Below, one piece after another: positions 45,233 to 53,682 of a stretch of 64,000 bases of DNA. The notes beneath the pieces are model-generated. The model saw only the letters and a program-made list of their open reading frames with translations. It was not told the DNA's origin and searched no databases. The first letter of the stretch is position 1, and each line of letters starts with the position of its first letter. Source of the DNA: Alkalimonas sp. Lineage in GTDB: Bacteria; Pseudomonadota; Gammaproteobacteria; Enterobacterales; Alteromonadaceae. Location of the stretch: assembly GCF_020831925.1 (NCBI RefSeq), contig NZ_JAFIFQ010000011.1, positions 1 to 64,000 of the forward strand, written 5' to 3'. Position numbers and translations under genes: made by a program.

Positions 45233-45679
45233 ATGGAAAAGAAAGTCCCTCCGCTGTTGTTGTTTGTTGGCTTTGCCGGGCTGATTTGGCTCACAGCCAG
45301 CTGGCCAGCGCCCTGGCCGCTTTGGTTCAGCCAGTTGCTGGCCGTTTTACTGATGCTGGATGGAACTATCTTCTGTGGTTGGGCCTTCTGGCAGTTTCGC
45401 CGCGCCAACACCACCGTTGATCCGCGCTACCCGGAGCGCAGCCGGCAACTGGTCACAGATGGTTTGTTTCAGTTTAGCCGCAACCCGATGTATCTGGGTT
45501 TTGTCTTGCTGCTGATAGCGCTTTGCTTCTGGTTGCATAGCTTAAGTGGTTTTCTGGGGCTGCCGCTGTTTGTGCTCTGGCTGCACTATTGGCAGATTGT
45601 GCCGGAAGAGCGGGCATTGTCTGAGCGATTTGGCGATGCCTGGCAGCACTATTGTCAGCAGACCCGGCGCTGGCTTTAG
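45233..45679 (+). CDS. Isoprenylcysteine-methyltransferase/PEMT-like membrane protein
   Basis: 148 residues with about four hydrophobic helices. The C-terminal SAM-binding block is FQFSRNPMYLGFVLLLIALCFWL followed by PEERALSERFGDAWQHYCQQTRRWL, the hallmark of the ICMT/PEMT group of bacterial membrane methyltransferases. Substrate unknown, likely a small lipid or thiol. Its last codons overlap the end of the convergent DUF1569 gene by 4 bp. Confidence 0.85.
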   Translation: MEKKVPPLLLFVGFAGLIWLTASWPAPWPLWFSQLLAVLLMLDGTIFCGWAFWQFRRANTTVDPRYPERSRQLVTDGLFQFSRNPMYLGFVLLLIALCFWLHSLSGFLGLPLFVLWLHYWQIVPEERALSERFGDAWQHYCQQTRRWL

Positions 45680-46197
45680 CGCACCAAAGCTATCTCTTGC
45701 AGATGATCCCTTAAGTGCAGCCAATGCGCATTGTAATACTGTGCCTTACTTAAGCGACCATAGGCAAAATGCGGTGCCAGCCTGCCCTGCCAGCGGATAA
45801 ACTGTTCCAGCTCCACGATGAGCTCGGCCTGAGCCACATCCACAGGTACCGATTTTCGCAACTTTGGCGCTCCAGGCAGAGGTTCGTTCAAAGGGTGCTG
45901 CATCTTACCGGCCGCACTAAAGGCAGCCAAAGCCGTCGAGCCTATCGTCAGTTGAAATAAGCGGGAGCGCGGCTCAGGATAGCCGATACGCGAGTAGCGC
46001 ACACTCTGGGCACAGTGCTGAAAGATCTCACTGACACTCCAGTCACCAAGTTGGGTCAATTGTCCGGCTGGTAATTGCTGCAGCTGGCTGGTCAGCGCCT
46101 GCAATGGCGGCCGGCGCAACATGGCACCAACATGGGTACCGGCCCAAAGCGCCACCGGAGTAGCGGCTACCAGGCCTAAAAAGGCTCTGCGTTTCAT
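45676..46197 (-). CDS. DUF1569 family protein with exported N-terminus
   Basis: 173 residues. The start MKRRAFLGLVAATPVALWAG looks like a Tat or Sec signal. The remainder (GDWSVSEIFQHCAQSVRYSR... LEQFIRWQGRLAPHFAYGRLSKAQYYNAHWLHLRDHLQEI) recalls DUF1569, a DinB-like four-helix family, here with the spaced His residues that could bind metal. Function is unknown. Convergent with the methyltransferase-like gene. Confidence 0.7.
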   Translation of the reverse strand: MKRRAFLGLVAATPVALWAGTHVGAMLRRPPLQALTSQLQQLPAGQLTQLGDWSVSEIFQHCAQSVRYSRIGYPEPRSRLFQLTIGSTALAAFSAAGKMQHPLNEPLPGAPKLRKSVPVDVAQAELIVELEQFIRWQGRLAPHFAYGRLSKAQYYNAHWLHLRDHLQEIALVR

Positions 46198-46331
46198 CAG
46201 TCACTCTGCTCTCTTTGCTCTCTTGTGTTCATTTTAACGTCATTTAGTTGTCAGATCGAATGCAGCTGTACCTTGCTGAAGGACAGCGCTGTGCTGTATG
46301 CTTGTTAACAAATAGGGCAAGGAGAGAAACT

Positions 46332-47072
46332 ATGCGTTGGTGGTGGTGGTTTACCTGCTTTAGTTCCGCCTTGTGGGCTGAGCCTGTACCCGATGAGATC
46401 AGGTTTTATACCGAGCATCTCCCCCCCTACAGCTATATGACTGACGATACTGTAGATGGCATCAATGTCGAATTGATACGCTTGCTGTGTCAACGTACTG
46501 AGCTGAACTGCCGAATTGAACTGCTACCCTGGCGCCGTGCCTTTGACAATGCGCAGCAACAACCCTACAGCGGTGTGTTTTCAACCTCCCGCACTGAAGA
46601 GCGTGAGTCCCTGTTTCAATGGGTGGGCCCTATTGCCTCGGATTGGGGGTATTTATTTCGCCTTAAAGGCCGTAACGACGTTAACCCGACCAACCTGGAA
46701 GAAGCCAAAGCCTATCGATTGGCCGTAGCGCGTGGTGATGTTTATGAAAGTTATTTCAAACGCCATGGTTTTGAATACGGCGTCAATATGCTGGATTTTA
46801 CCACCAAGCCGGAGCCGGTCCCTTTGTTTCTGGCCAAGCGGGTCGATTTATTGGTTGGCTCACCCCGCTCAGTCCGAAGCTGGCTGCAACAGTACGGTGC
46901 ACCGGAGGACAGTGCAGAGGCCTTATTTAAGTTGCGCAATGTAGGCGACAATTACCTGGCACTGCACCCCGCCTTTCCAACTGAGCTGGCAGCGCGGCTG
47001 CAGCAAGAGCTAGAACTGCTGCGCGAGCAGGGCGTGATTCAGGCCCTGATCGAGCAGTATACTCACCAGTAA
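46332..47072 (+). CDS. Periplasmic family-3 solute-binding protein
   Basis: 246 residues from ATG 46332, 6 nt after an AAGGAGAG ribosome site; the ORF-track start at TTG 46248 has none. The signal peptide MRWWWWFTCFSSALWA is short and Trp-rich. The mature protein has EIRFYTEHLPPYSYM, the arginine/arginine block LPWRRAFDNAQQQPYSGVFSTSRTEERE, and later WGYLFRLKGR, all SBP_bac_3-like. No ABC partner is adjacent, as for the lipoprotein at 20511. The stop is 8 nt from the convergent barrel gene. Confidence 0.82.
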   Translation: MRWWWWFTCFSSALWAEPVPDEIRFYTEHLPPYSYMTDDTVDGINVELIRLLCQRTELNCRIELLPWRRAFDNAQQQPYSGVFSTSRTEERESLFQWVGPIASDWGYLFRLKGRNDVNPTNLEEAKAYRLAVARGDVYESYFKRHGFEYGVNMLDFTTKPEPVPLFLAKRVDLLVGSPRSVRSWLQQYGAPEDSAEALFKLRNVGDNYLALHPAFPTELAARLQQELELLREQGVIQALIEQYTHQ

Positions 47073-47080
47073 TTTCAGGC

Positions 47081-47653
47081 TTAAAAACGGTAATTCAGGC
47101 CAAACAGCAAAGAGCCAAAAGATTTAAAGGTTTTACCAGAGCTATAGCTGACTTCGGTTTGAACACCCAGCCCATTGATAAACTGATACTGCCAGCCAAC
47201 GGCACCCATCACACCCAACTCAGTTTCACTAAAGCGACGAGACCGGTACTGCATCGCCACCCGATTTTGGCTAATGCCAAGCTTTGCGTACAACTGCTGC
47301 TGTTGCGTTACCGGGTAGCCGGCATATCCACTAATGCTGATGGCACGGTAATCGATGTCTTCTAGCTCACCAAAAAAAATATTGGAAATCGCACTACCGA
47401 TGCCCATAGAGCCGTGACGGTAAGCCAGCTCAACGCCATATTGAGGATCCCATTGGTAGCGATAAAACAGGTTGTAGCCATTAAAATCTGAGAGGTTTTG
47501 CTCCCGATCCAATTCAGGATCGGCTACCTTGGTTGAGCCCCAAAAGAGATTCGCACCAATTCGATGGCTGTTGTCTGGCTCGCTGGCCATAGCCGTTGTA
47601 GAGAATAATCCGGCCCCGAGAAAAGCCATTGTTAACATCACACTTCGTCGCAT
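47081..47653 (-). CDS. Small outer-membrane beta-barrel protein
   Basis: 190 residues from ATG 47653; AAAGGA is 9 nt upstream of it, whereas it abuts the alternative ATG at 47662, which decides the start. Signal peptide ends in TTAMASEP. The mature part alternates aromatic and polar residues (YNLFYRYQWDPQYGVELAYRHGS; VGWQYQFINGLGVQTEVSYSSG) and ends GLNYRF with a terminal Phe, the OMP signature. This is an eight-stranded OmpA-like/OmpW-like barrel type. Divergent from yheT. Confidence 0.82.
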   Translation of the reverse strand: MRRSVMLTMAFLGAGLFSTTAMASEPDNSHRIGANLFWGSTKVADPELDREQNLSDFNGYNLFYRYQWDPQYGVELAYRHGSMGIGSAISNIFFGELEDIDYRAISISGYAGYPVTQQQQLYAKLGISQNRVAMQYRSRRFSETELGVMGAVGWQYQFINGLGVQTEVSYSSGKTFKSFGSLLFGLNYRF

Positions 47654-47794
47654 ACTCAACATTCCTTTGATTTGACACAGCAACCATACAACAAAAAACA
47701 GACCAATTAAACAACAAGTGTAAATTAAGCGTGATGGCAATCTGGCAGGAATTTTGCTGTAAAAACAGGTACACTTTGTTGCAGAACACCATCA

Positions 47795-48802
47795 ATGACA
47801 AAACAAGGCTCCCTGAACTTGCGACACCCTACCTTCCAGCCGGCCTGGTGGCTACCCGGCGGTCATTTACAAACACTGGCGGCCAAATACCTGCACCCAC
47901 GCTATCAAGGCAGTTTAACCACTGAATGGCTGCCGCTGCCCGATGGCGATGAGTTGGAACTGTGCTGGAATCAAACCCTGAGCGCTGATTACCAGGGACC
48001 TTTGGTGCTGCTGTTGCACGGTCTGGCCGGCAATCAGCACAGCCATTATGTGCAGGGGATGTTTGCTGCTTTTCAGCAGCTGGATTGGCCTGTGGTGCTG
48101 ATGCATTTCCGTGGTTGTGGCAGCCGACCCAATCAGTTGCCACGCGCTTACCACTCAGGTGATACCGAAGATCTGCGTTTCGTGCTGCAACAATTGCAGC
48201 AGTGCTATCCCGCTAGCCAGCTGCTAGCCGTTGGTTTTTCGCTGGGTGGCAATGTACTGATGAAATACTGTGGCGAAGAAGGTGACAAGAACCCACTCTC
48301 GGCTGCTGTTGCCGTTTGTGCCCCACTAGCACTCGCCAGCAGCGCAAAACGGATCAACCAAGGCTTCAGCAAACTGTATCAACGCTATTTGCTGCGTCAG
48401 CTGAAACAAAGTGCGCTGCAAAAGCTGCAACGCTTTGACGACTTCCCTATTCCACTTTCACACCAGACCGTAAAGCGTATGCCCAGCATTGAAGCCTTCG
48501 ACGATGGCTTTACCGCACCCTTGCATGGCTTTTTGGGTGCCGCCGATTACTATCAGCGGGCCAGTGGCCGGCAGTTTTTGCCAGCGATCCGGGTGCCCAG
48601 CCTGATTATCCATGCAGCAGATGATCCTTTTCTAGCCCCTGACGTCGTACCAAACCAGGCAGAGCTACCGGACTTGGTGCGGCATGAGACCTGGCCTTCG
48701 GGTGGCCATGTTGGCTTTGTCGGCGGGCGCAATCCATTAAAGCCCATCTTCTGGCTGAACGAGCGGATCCCGCTATTTTTCCAAGAGGTACTGCAAAGGT
48801 GA
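47795..48802 (+). CDS. yheT: Alpha/beta hydrolase YheT
   Basis: 335 residues. The YheT/abhydrolase-1,3 start [20 protein letters not shown] is diagnostic, followed by [41 protein letters not shown], nucleophile elbow [13 protein letters not shown] (Ser near 149) and the late catalytic histidine in [11 protein letters not shown]. Substrate is unknown, probably an ester. Its stop overlaps the start of yheU by 4 bp (GTGA), as in E. coli where these genes are paired. Confidence 0.92.
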   Translation: MTKQGSLNLRHPTFQPAWWLPGGHLQTLAAKYLHPRYQGSLTTEWLPLPDGDELELCWNQTLSADYQGPLVLLLHGLAGNQHSHYVQGMFAAFQQLDWPVVLMHFRGCGSRPNQLPRAYHSGDTEDLRFVLQQLQQCYPASQLLAVGFSLGGNVLMKYCGEEGDKNPLSAAVAVCAPLALASSAKRINQGFSKLYQRYLLRQLKQSALQKLQRFDDFPIPLSHQTVKRMPSIEAFDDGFTAPLHGFLGAADYYQRASGRQFLPAIRVPSLIIHAADDPFLAPDVVPNQAELPDLVRHETWPSGGHVGFVGGRNPLKPIFWLNERIPLFFQEVLQR

Positions 48803-49020
48803 TTATTCCCTGGCAACAGCTTGAGGCAGAGACGCTGAACAATTTGATCGAATACTATGTACTGCGTGAGGGCACTGACTATGGCGAGCAGGAAATATCG
48901 CTAGCGCAAAAAGTAGCTCAGGTGCGTGCACAACTGCAGTCCGGTGAGGTCGTACTGGTGTTTTCTGAACTGCATGAAACCGTCAACTTGATGTCTAAAC
49001 AGCAGTTTCACGAGCAGTAA
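48799..49020 (+). CDS. yheU: YheU family protein (UPF0270)
   Basis: 73 residues, GTG start in a GTGA overlap with yhe[31 protein letters not shown] is the family signature. Small acidic cytosolic protein with unknown function; co-occurrence with yheT is conserved in gammaproteobacteria. Its stop codon lies inside a perfect inverted repeat. Confidence 0.9.
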   Translation: MIIPWQQLEAETLNNLIEYYVLREGTDYGEQEISLAQKVAQVRAQLQSGEVVLVFSELHETVNLMSKQQFHEQ

Positions 49021-49043
49021 GGGCAGCTGAGCTGCCCTTACTG
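49015..49043. terminator. Perfect 14-bp inverted repeat between convergent yheU and DUF6746-like gene
   Basis: CAGTAAGGGCAGCT, one G, then AGCTGCCCTTACTG. The stop codon of yheU sits in the left arm. No T-run follows, so a terminator role is plausible but not canonical; it would act in both directions. Confidence 0.55.
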
Positions 49044-49055
49044 TGATGGCTGTGA

Positions 49056-49427
49056 TTAAGGCACCAGCTGACGTGCTGTGTTCAGATACACCTGACCCCG
49101 GGCTTTCACTTTAGCAGCATCGCTGTACTCCGACGCGACATGCACTTCCTCCAGCACCTCGGCAAGTATGGCCAACTCGGCGCGCATTTTCTCCAGTGCA
49201 TTTTCCAGGGTGTAGGTCAGTTGATGCACTTCATGGAGCTGATGTGGGGTCAGGGTATCCTGCGCCACCAGCGCTGCCAGTTTGGCATTGTAGGCAGAAA
49301 AATTTTGCACGGCTTCAGTCAGCGTATTGGCTGGTAAACCAGCAAAATGATCGGGGCGATCGGAGTGGGCCATAGCCGCTGTAGATAAGCTTAGTAGTAC
49401 GGCGCACACAAATGTTTTGAGTCGCAT
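49056..49427 (-). CDS. Periplasmic DUF6746-like protein
   Basis: 123 residues from ATG 49427, with GAGGATTGAG upstream; the TTG at 49433 in the ORF track adds two residues. Signal peptide (LLSLSTAAMA) and a helical, acidic mature part (AVQNFSAYNAKLAALVAQDTLTPHQLHEVHQLTYTLENALEKMRAELAILAEVLEEVH). The pattern recalls DUF6746, of unknown function. Possibly coiled coil. Single gene between convergent yheU and the pspA operon. Confidence 0.65.
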   Translation of the reverse strand: MRLKTFVCAVLLSLSTAAMAHSDRPDHFAGLPANTLTEAVQNFSAYNAKLAALVAQDTLTPHQLHEVHQLTYTLENALEKMRAELAILAEVLEEVHVASEYSDAAKVKARGQVYLNTARQLVP

Positions 49428-49593
49428 TCTCAATCCTCATTGCTATAGATTCGGTTGCTTGAGGTCGCTGACATTGTCTTGCAGGTGAGTGTTCTGTGCC
49501 ACTCATCAAAATACAGTCACTCTGTCGGTGCTGTTGGTAGTCAGTATAACCCCAACTGACCTCAAGATGCGAGCATCAGTGCCGCTTGCCGGG

Positions 49594-49632
49594 AAAAAAA
49601 AGAGCCAGACCAGCGCAATGGCTGGTCTGGCT
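49594..49632 (-). terminator. Intrinsic terminator of the pspA operon
   Basis: On the minus strand AGCCAGACCAGC pairs with GCTGGTCTGGCT around a 6-nt loop and is followed by C and eight T residues. It lies 8 nt after the stop of the small membrane protein gene. Confidence 0.92.
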
Positions 49633-49639
49633 GGCGGGG

Positions 49640-49957
49640 TCAGGCCAAGCGGCGCGGTGAGCGGCTGCTCACCAGCCACACCAAGGCCAGCAGCAACAAC
49701 AAAGGCCAAAGCACACTAAAACCCACCACCAGCAGCACGGCACCGGCCAACACCACCCCAAGCAACAAGCTATTAAGCAGGATAGCACCCAGCAAATAGG
49801 CCAGGCCTGCCAGGCACAGCACTACCACGGCGGCCACCAAGACGTCGAACACCAACACCACACCGCCCACCAGGATAGCGCCGATAAAGGCCAGCAGCGC
49901 AGGCCCAAGCCAGACAATCGCCACCAGCAGGGCTAACGCAATCAATACATTACGCAT
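49640..49957 (-). CDS. Small hydrophobic membrane protein in the pspA operon
   Basis: 105 residues, almost entirely hydrophobic with three or four membrane helices and a basic tail (SSRSPRRLA). I do not recognise a named Psp partner (it does not look like PspB or PspC). It overlaps pspA by 8 bp, has a strong terminator right behind it, and would be made with PspA under membrane stress; a role at the membrane is inferred. Confidence 0.75.
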   Translation of the reverse strand: MRNVLIALALLVAIVWLGPALLAFIGAILVGGVVLVFDVLVAAVVVLCLAGLAYLLGAILLNSLLLGVVLAGAVLLVVGFSVLWPLLLLLALVWLVSSRSPRRLA

Positions 49958-50636
49958 GACTTGCCTCCTTGTTCGGGTGCTTTTGTTTCAGCGCAGCCAG
50001 GGCCTGCTCAATGGCTTCTTCTTGCTCCAGGCTTTTAAATTGCTGCTTGACAGAGCTGCTGCTGGCCGAGCGGCCCAAATCCATCGCTTCCAGCTGAGCT
50101 TCTAAACCATCGATTTTTTGCTCGTAACGCTCGAACTTGTGCAGCGCTTCGTTCACTTTGTGTTGATGCTGCTTACTATGCACCTGCAACCGCACCTCGG
50201 TGCAATCTGCCCGGCGTTGTGTTTGCTGATAACGCTGCCGTGCTTCATTCAGCTTGCTTTGCAACCGGCTGATATCGCCTTCAATATCGGCCAGCAGCGA
50301 CTGACTTTGCATTTCTTCCTGCTGCACGCTGCTGCGCTTTGTTTCAGCAGCCAACCGCTCGGCCAGCGCCGCCCGGGCTAAATCTTCTTTATCGTGCGCT
50401 AAGGCACGCTCGGCTTTTTGCTGCCAGTCCATAACCGACGCATCCAGCTGCTGCAGCTGGCGTTGCAACTGTTTGCGAGCCGCGATGTGTTCGGCAGCCA
50501 GGGTACGCAATTCAGCCAAAGAGTCTTCCATTTGCTGGACCAGCAAACGCAGCATCTTTTCTGGCTGCTCGGCTTTATCCAGCAGGGCGTGCAGATTGGC
50601 GTTGATAATATCGGTAAAACGGTTCAATGCATTCAT
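49950..50636 (-). CDS. pspA: PspA/IM30 family phage-shock protein
   Basis: 228 residues, an almost continuous helix and coiled coil, the ESCRT-III-like PspA fold. It starts MNALNRFTDIINANLHALLDKAEQPEKMLRLLVQQMEDSLAELR, typical of the family, and continues with QLQQLDASVMDWQQKAERALAHDKEDLARAAL. It binds and stabilises the stressed inner membrane and in E. coli inhibits the activator PspF. A sigma-54-type promoter lies about 65 bases upstream. No pspF, pspB or pspC is next to it here. Confidence 0.9.
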   Translation of the reverse strand: MNALNRFTDIINANLHALLDKAEQPEKMLRLLVQQMEDSLAELRTLAAEHIAARKQLQRQLQQLDASVMDWQQKAERALAHDKEDLARAALAERLAAETKRSSVQQEEMQSQSLLADIEGDISRLQSKLNEARQRYQQTQRRADCTEVRLQVHSKQHQHKVNEALHKFERYEQKIDGLEAQLEAMDLGRSASSSSVKQQFKSLEQEEAIEQALAALKQKHPNKEASHA

Positions 50637-50699
50637 GGGGTTTTCCTTGTGTCTGCGCCAGCTGTACTGGCTTGAAATAAGCGATTACACGAAAGCTAT

Positions 50700-50715
50700 T
50701 TCAAGAGCTGTGCCA
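50700..50715 (-). promoter_or_regulatory. Predicted sigma-54 promoter of pspA
   Basis: On the minus strand TGGCACAGCTCTTGAA matches TGGCACGNNNNTTGCW at all but two fixed bases, with correct GG to GC-position spacing. It lies 64 bases ahead of the pspA start. Phage-shock operons are classically sigma-54 dependent with the activator PspF. Confidence 0.75.
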
Positions 50716-50904
50716 GAACACCAAGGGAGAAATATATTAAATAAAAATCAAATAGTTATGACTTACACATTTTATGCATTTTCCACTTAAAGTACAAAAA
50801 AATAGAAAGGGGTTAGTGGTTTTCACCATTAATTGGTGAGTTTTTTAAGATATGTGCCAAGCTAATTTAGCCTACCAAGCCCGGCACATTCCTCGTATCT
50901 TTAG

Positions 50905-52515
50905 TTAGGTTTTAAACCGTTTACCGTAAGCCAGCAGATCCTGCGCCATGCGCTCAAGCTCGGCAGATGTGGCATCTGCTTGTTGCGATCGTTCTTTTGT
51001 CTCCGCAGTCAAGCTATTCACTTTAAGAAGGTTTTGGTCCATCTCCTGCACCACTGTGCTTTGCTGCTCTGTTGCACTAGCTATTTGCAACGTCATATCG
51101 GTGATGGAACTGACTGAGTGCATAATATCGTTTAATGCCGCACCAGCCTGGTCAGCCAGCTCAACCCCACTGCGCGCCTTTTCTACTCCGGCTTGCATGG
51201 TTGTCACTGCCGCACCAGAACTTTGCTGCAACCTATCAATCAGTGTTTTAATCTCTGTTGTCGACTGTTGGGTGCGCGCCGCTAAGGTTCGAACCTCGTC
51301 CGCAACTACTGCAAAACCCCGCCCTTGCTCACCGGCACGAGCTGCTTCAATAGCTGCATTGAGCGCCAGTAAGTTTGTTTGTTCAGCAATGGCCTGAATG
51401 GTATCCAGGATACCGCCAATGTTCGTGCTCTCTTGCTGCACGGCGCTAATGGTGCCAGACGCCAGCTCTACTTCTGAAGCAATTTCACTGATAGCGCCAA
51501 TCACACGTCGCACAATTTGCTGACCGTGCTCGGCATGCTGCTCTGAATCATTAGTTGCAGTTGAGGTGTTTTGTGCATGCTTCGCAACTTCCGCAATGGT
51601 CGCGGCCATTTCGTTCATGGCTGTGGCTAGCTGCTCGATTTCTGCCGCCTGACGCTGCAAGTCCTGATCGGTTTCATTGGTGATCACAGAAACCCTGGCT
51701 GCATGCTCAGCTACCTGATGCGCATTTTTAACCAAGCCTGCTACCAAGTCATGAAGCTGATGCTGCATATCATTAAATGCACTCGCAGCCATACCCACCT
51801 CATCCTGGCTGACCACAGGCAATTCAATACCTGTTAAATCACCAGCAGCAATTTGCTGAGCTCGATTTTTCAGGGCCTTCATGGGCTGAGCAATCAAACG
51901 ACGTAACAGGAAAATTAACCCAATGGCGGCTAAAATCGTCAATGCCATCGCCGACCAAACCACAGACATCGCCCGGCGATCAGAGCGCTCTGCTTTGGCT
52001 ATGATGCTGTCCCTTTCCGCTTGAAACAACTGTGCTACCTCAGCCAAGTAACCACGCATTTCACTGAGGTGTTGCAACGTTTGCTGTTGATAAATACGAA
52101 TTTGCTCGGCTGGATTTGCCGCCACGATAGCTTTGGCTGAAGCATGTAGTTCGCGATGTGGCTTATCCATAGCATCCAATGCACGCTTTAGTTCTGGGCT
52201 AGCTGTATGGTAAGCATCTGATGCTCGAAATGTGTCATACCAGCGACCAAAGTTGCATTGAGTGGGCTCTAGTTGACCACGAAACGGCTGTTGCAATAGC
52301 ATGCTACTGGCCAGCTCATTGGCCCAGTTAAGGTGGTCGATTTCGCGCTGCATCTGCAAAATGGAAAGCTCACGCTTCTCTGCAGCGGCAGCCCTGGCTT
52401 TACTCATGGTATTCTGTGCTAGTTGCACAATGATTGCGACGCAGATCATCAGTACAACAAGCAAACCAAAACTCAGCGTTAATTTTTTCCCTACCGAGAA
52501 CGCACTTTTTGCCAT
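50905..52515 (-). CDS. Methyl-accepting chemotaxis protein with periplasmic CZB-like zinc site
   Basis: 536 residues from ATG 52515 with GAGGTAGGC just upstream; ORF-track start adds 25 residues. TM1 about 12-33, TM2 about 184-206. Between them is a CZB-like pattern: H61-x-x-W64, C87 in TQCNFGRWY, and H120/H124 in PHRELH, a 3His-1Cys zinc site. A HAMP linker ([18 protein letters not shown]) and a signalling domain with [15 protein letters not shown] follow. CZB domains bind zinc and respond to zinc or hypochlorous acid. Here the site faces the periplasm. No CheW-type genes nearby. Confidence 0.9.
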   Translation of the reverse strand: MAKSAFSVGKKLTLSFGLLVVLMICVAIIVQLAQNTMSKARAAAAEKRELSILQMQREIDHLNWANELASSMLLQQPFRGQLEPTQCNFGRWYDTFRASDAYHTASPELKRALDAMDKPHRELHASAKAIVAANPAEQIRIYQQQTLQHLSEMRGYLAEVAQLFQAERDSIIAKAERSDRRAMSVVWSAMALTILAAIGLIFLLRRLIAQPMKALKNRAQQIAAGDLTGIELPVVSQDEVGMAASAFNDMQHQLHDLVAGLVKNAHQVAEHAARVSVITNETDQDLQRQAAEIEQLATAMNEMAATIAEVAKHAQNTSTATNDSEQHAEHGQQIVRRVIGAISEIASEVELASGTISAVQQESTNIGGILDTIQAIAEQTNLLALNAAIEAARAGEQGRGFAVVADEVRTLAARTQQSTTEIKTLIDRLQQSSGAAVTTMQAGVEKARSGVELADQAGAALNDIMHSVSSITDMTLQIASATEQQSTVVQEMDQNLLKVNSLTAETKERSQQADATSAELERMAQDLLAYGKRFKT

Positions 52516-52584
52516 GCCTACCTCATTCATTATTTTTACTAACTTACTATAATACATTGCAAAGTAGCATGCAGGCTTGTTCTT

Positions 52585-52621
52585 GAGCAAAAAAACGGCT
52601 TACAGGCCGTTTTTTTTGCTC
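52585..52621 (-). terminator. Terminator closing the cyd-rhodanese-DsrE operon
   Basis: An ACGG...CCGT core with flanking A7 and T8 tracts makes a stem that works in either direction (GAGCAAAAAAACGG / CCGTTTTTTTTGCTC). It lies 18 nt after the DsrE-like gene stop and isolates the chemoreceptor gene. Confidence 0.85.
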
Positions 52622-52639
52622 TTTCAAGAGATTTTTCGC

Positions 52640-53053
52640 TTAGAAGCTAAACACCTTCACCGCTGGATTTAGCATTTTTTCAGCAATGCGCGGCGGCTGG
52701 GCTGGCGTGACGCCTTCGAGCAGTGCGTCGGCTGTGGCAGGCTTGTTGGGTAAGTACAGCGCGCACACCTCAACACTGGCGCCACCGGCCATTAGTTGCT
52801 GCAGCAACTGAGCGGGCGTCACATCGCGCGGTTTTAATGTGGCGCTGGCATGGTCTTTTAACGCCAAATCGCCGGCGCCATCACACAACAGTACCGAGAC
52901 ACTGGCACCTTGCTGCTGCATTTGCCCGGCCAGTACCATGGCCATGCCCTGGGTTTGCAGTGATGAGCTGGTCAGATAAACAAAAACATCGTTATCAGCG
53001 TGAACGGCTGTGGTAAACAGAGCGGCACAAGCCAGGGTTTGCCATGTTTTCAT
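52640..53053 (-). CDS. Periplasmic DsrE-like sulfur-relay protein
   Basis: 137 residues; signal peptide MKTWQTLACAALFTTAVHA. DsrE/DsrF-type fold: FVYLTSSSLQTQGMAMVLAGQM, then SVLLCDGAGDLAL and VEVCALYLPN with candidate sulfur-carrying cysteines, one in each of these last two motifs. Last gene of the operon cydA-cydB-cydD-cydC-rhodanese-dsrE; its ATG overlaps the rhodanese stop by 4 bp. An exported DsrE-like protein beside an exported rhodanese suggests persulfide handling in the periplasm. Confidence 0.8.
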   Translation of the reverse strand: MKTWQTLACAALFTTAVHADNDVFVYLTSSSLQTQGMAMVLAGQMQQQGASVSVLLCDGAGDLALKDHASATLKPRDVTPAQLLQQLMAGGASVEVCALYLPNKPATADALLEGVTPAQPPRIAEKMLNPAVKVFSF

Positions 53054-53682
53054 GGGTGGTTCTCCTTTGCAGTTTTGGTATTAGTAGTTTCAGTAATAGG
53101 GGCTGTCCAGGCCACTTCAGCCGGAATGCGATAACTCCAGGGCAAGCCCGAGTTGCGCCAACCATCGACAGCGCGTACGCCTTTAGATGGCCCTTCCTGC
53201 AGGGTATTGCCTTCAAAACCATCGGTCACAGACCAGACATTGCTGTAGCCATAGCTGGCCAGTCGGTCTACCGCTGGCGCGCTGCGGGTTGCACCGCTGC
53301 GGCAGATCAGAATAATGGCATCGTCTTTTTGCACACCCAGTTGCTGTAACCGGCTCAGCAGTTGCTGATCAAAATCCAGGTTGGGTTGCATTGGCCAGGT
53401 CTGCTGGCCAACATGGAGTTGGCTTGTATCGGTCAGTAGCCAGGGCACATGAATTTTGGTCGGGCTGGCAAAGCCGGTAAATTTAACTTCCACCGGATCA
53501 CGCACATCCACCAACACAGCACGGCTGTCTTGCTGCAGCATTTGGTAGGCTTCTTTGGCGTTCACATAAAGCCCGAGGCTACTTTGGCTTGGATCACTCA
53601 TTGTACTTGAGTCGCTATTTGCTAGTAATACGGCACTCCATAGCAGGCAACTCAGTATGGTCATGCTTTGGAAAAGTTTCAT
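53050..53682 (-). CDS. Exported rhodanese-like sulfurtransferase
   Basis: 210 residues; signal peptide ends near LLANSDS. The rhodanese domain has VLVDVRDPVEVKFTGF and the active-site loop ICRSGATRSAPAVDRLASYGY with the catalytic cysteine, followed by VTDGFEGN. It transfers sulfane sulfur to thiol acceptors. Its ATG overlaps the cydC stop by 4 bp (ATGA), and its end overlaps the DsrE-like gene by 4 bp, so all are translationally coupled. C-terminal extension rich in Thr. Confidence 0.88.
   Translation of the reverse strand: MKLFQSMTILSCLLWSAVLLANSDSSTMSDPSQSSLGLYVNAKEAYQMLQQDSRAVLVDVRDPVEVKFTGFASPTKIHVPWLLTDTSQLHVGQQTWPMQPNLDFDQQLLSRLQQLGVQKDDAIILICRSGATRSAPAVDRLASYGYSNVWSVTDGFEGNTLQEGPSKGVRAVDGWRNSGLPWSYRIPAEVAWTAPITETTNTKTAKENHP

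Noticed and set aside
50823-50846. TCACCA/TGGTGA hairpin followed by six T on the plus strand
   Set aside because: Looks like a terminator, but both flanking genes run on the minus strand, so nothing is known to be transcribed into it in this direction.
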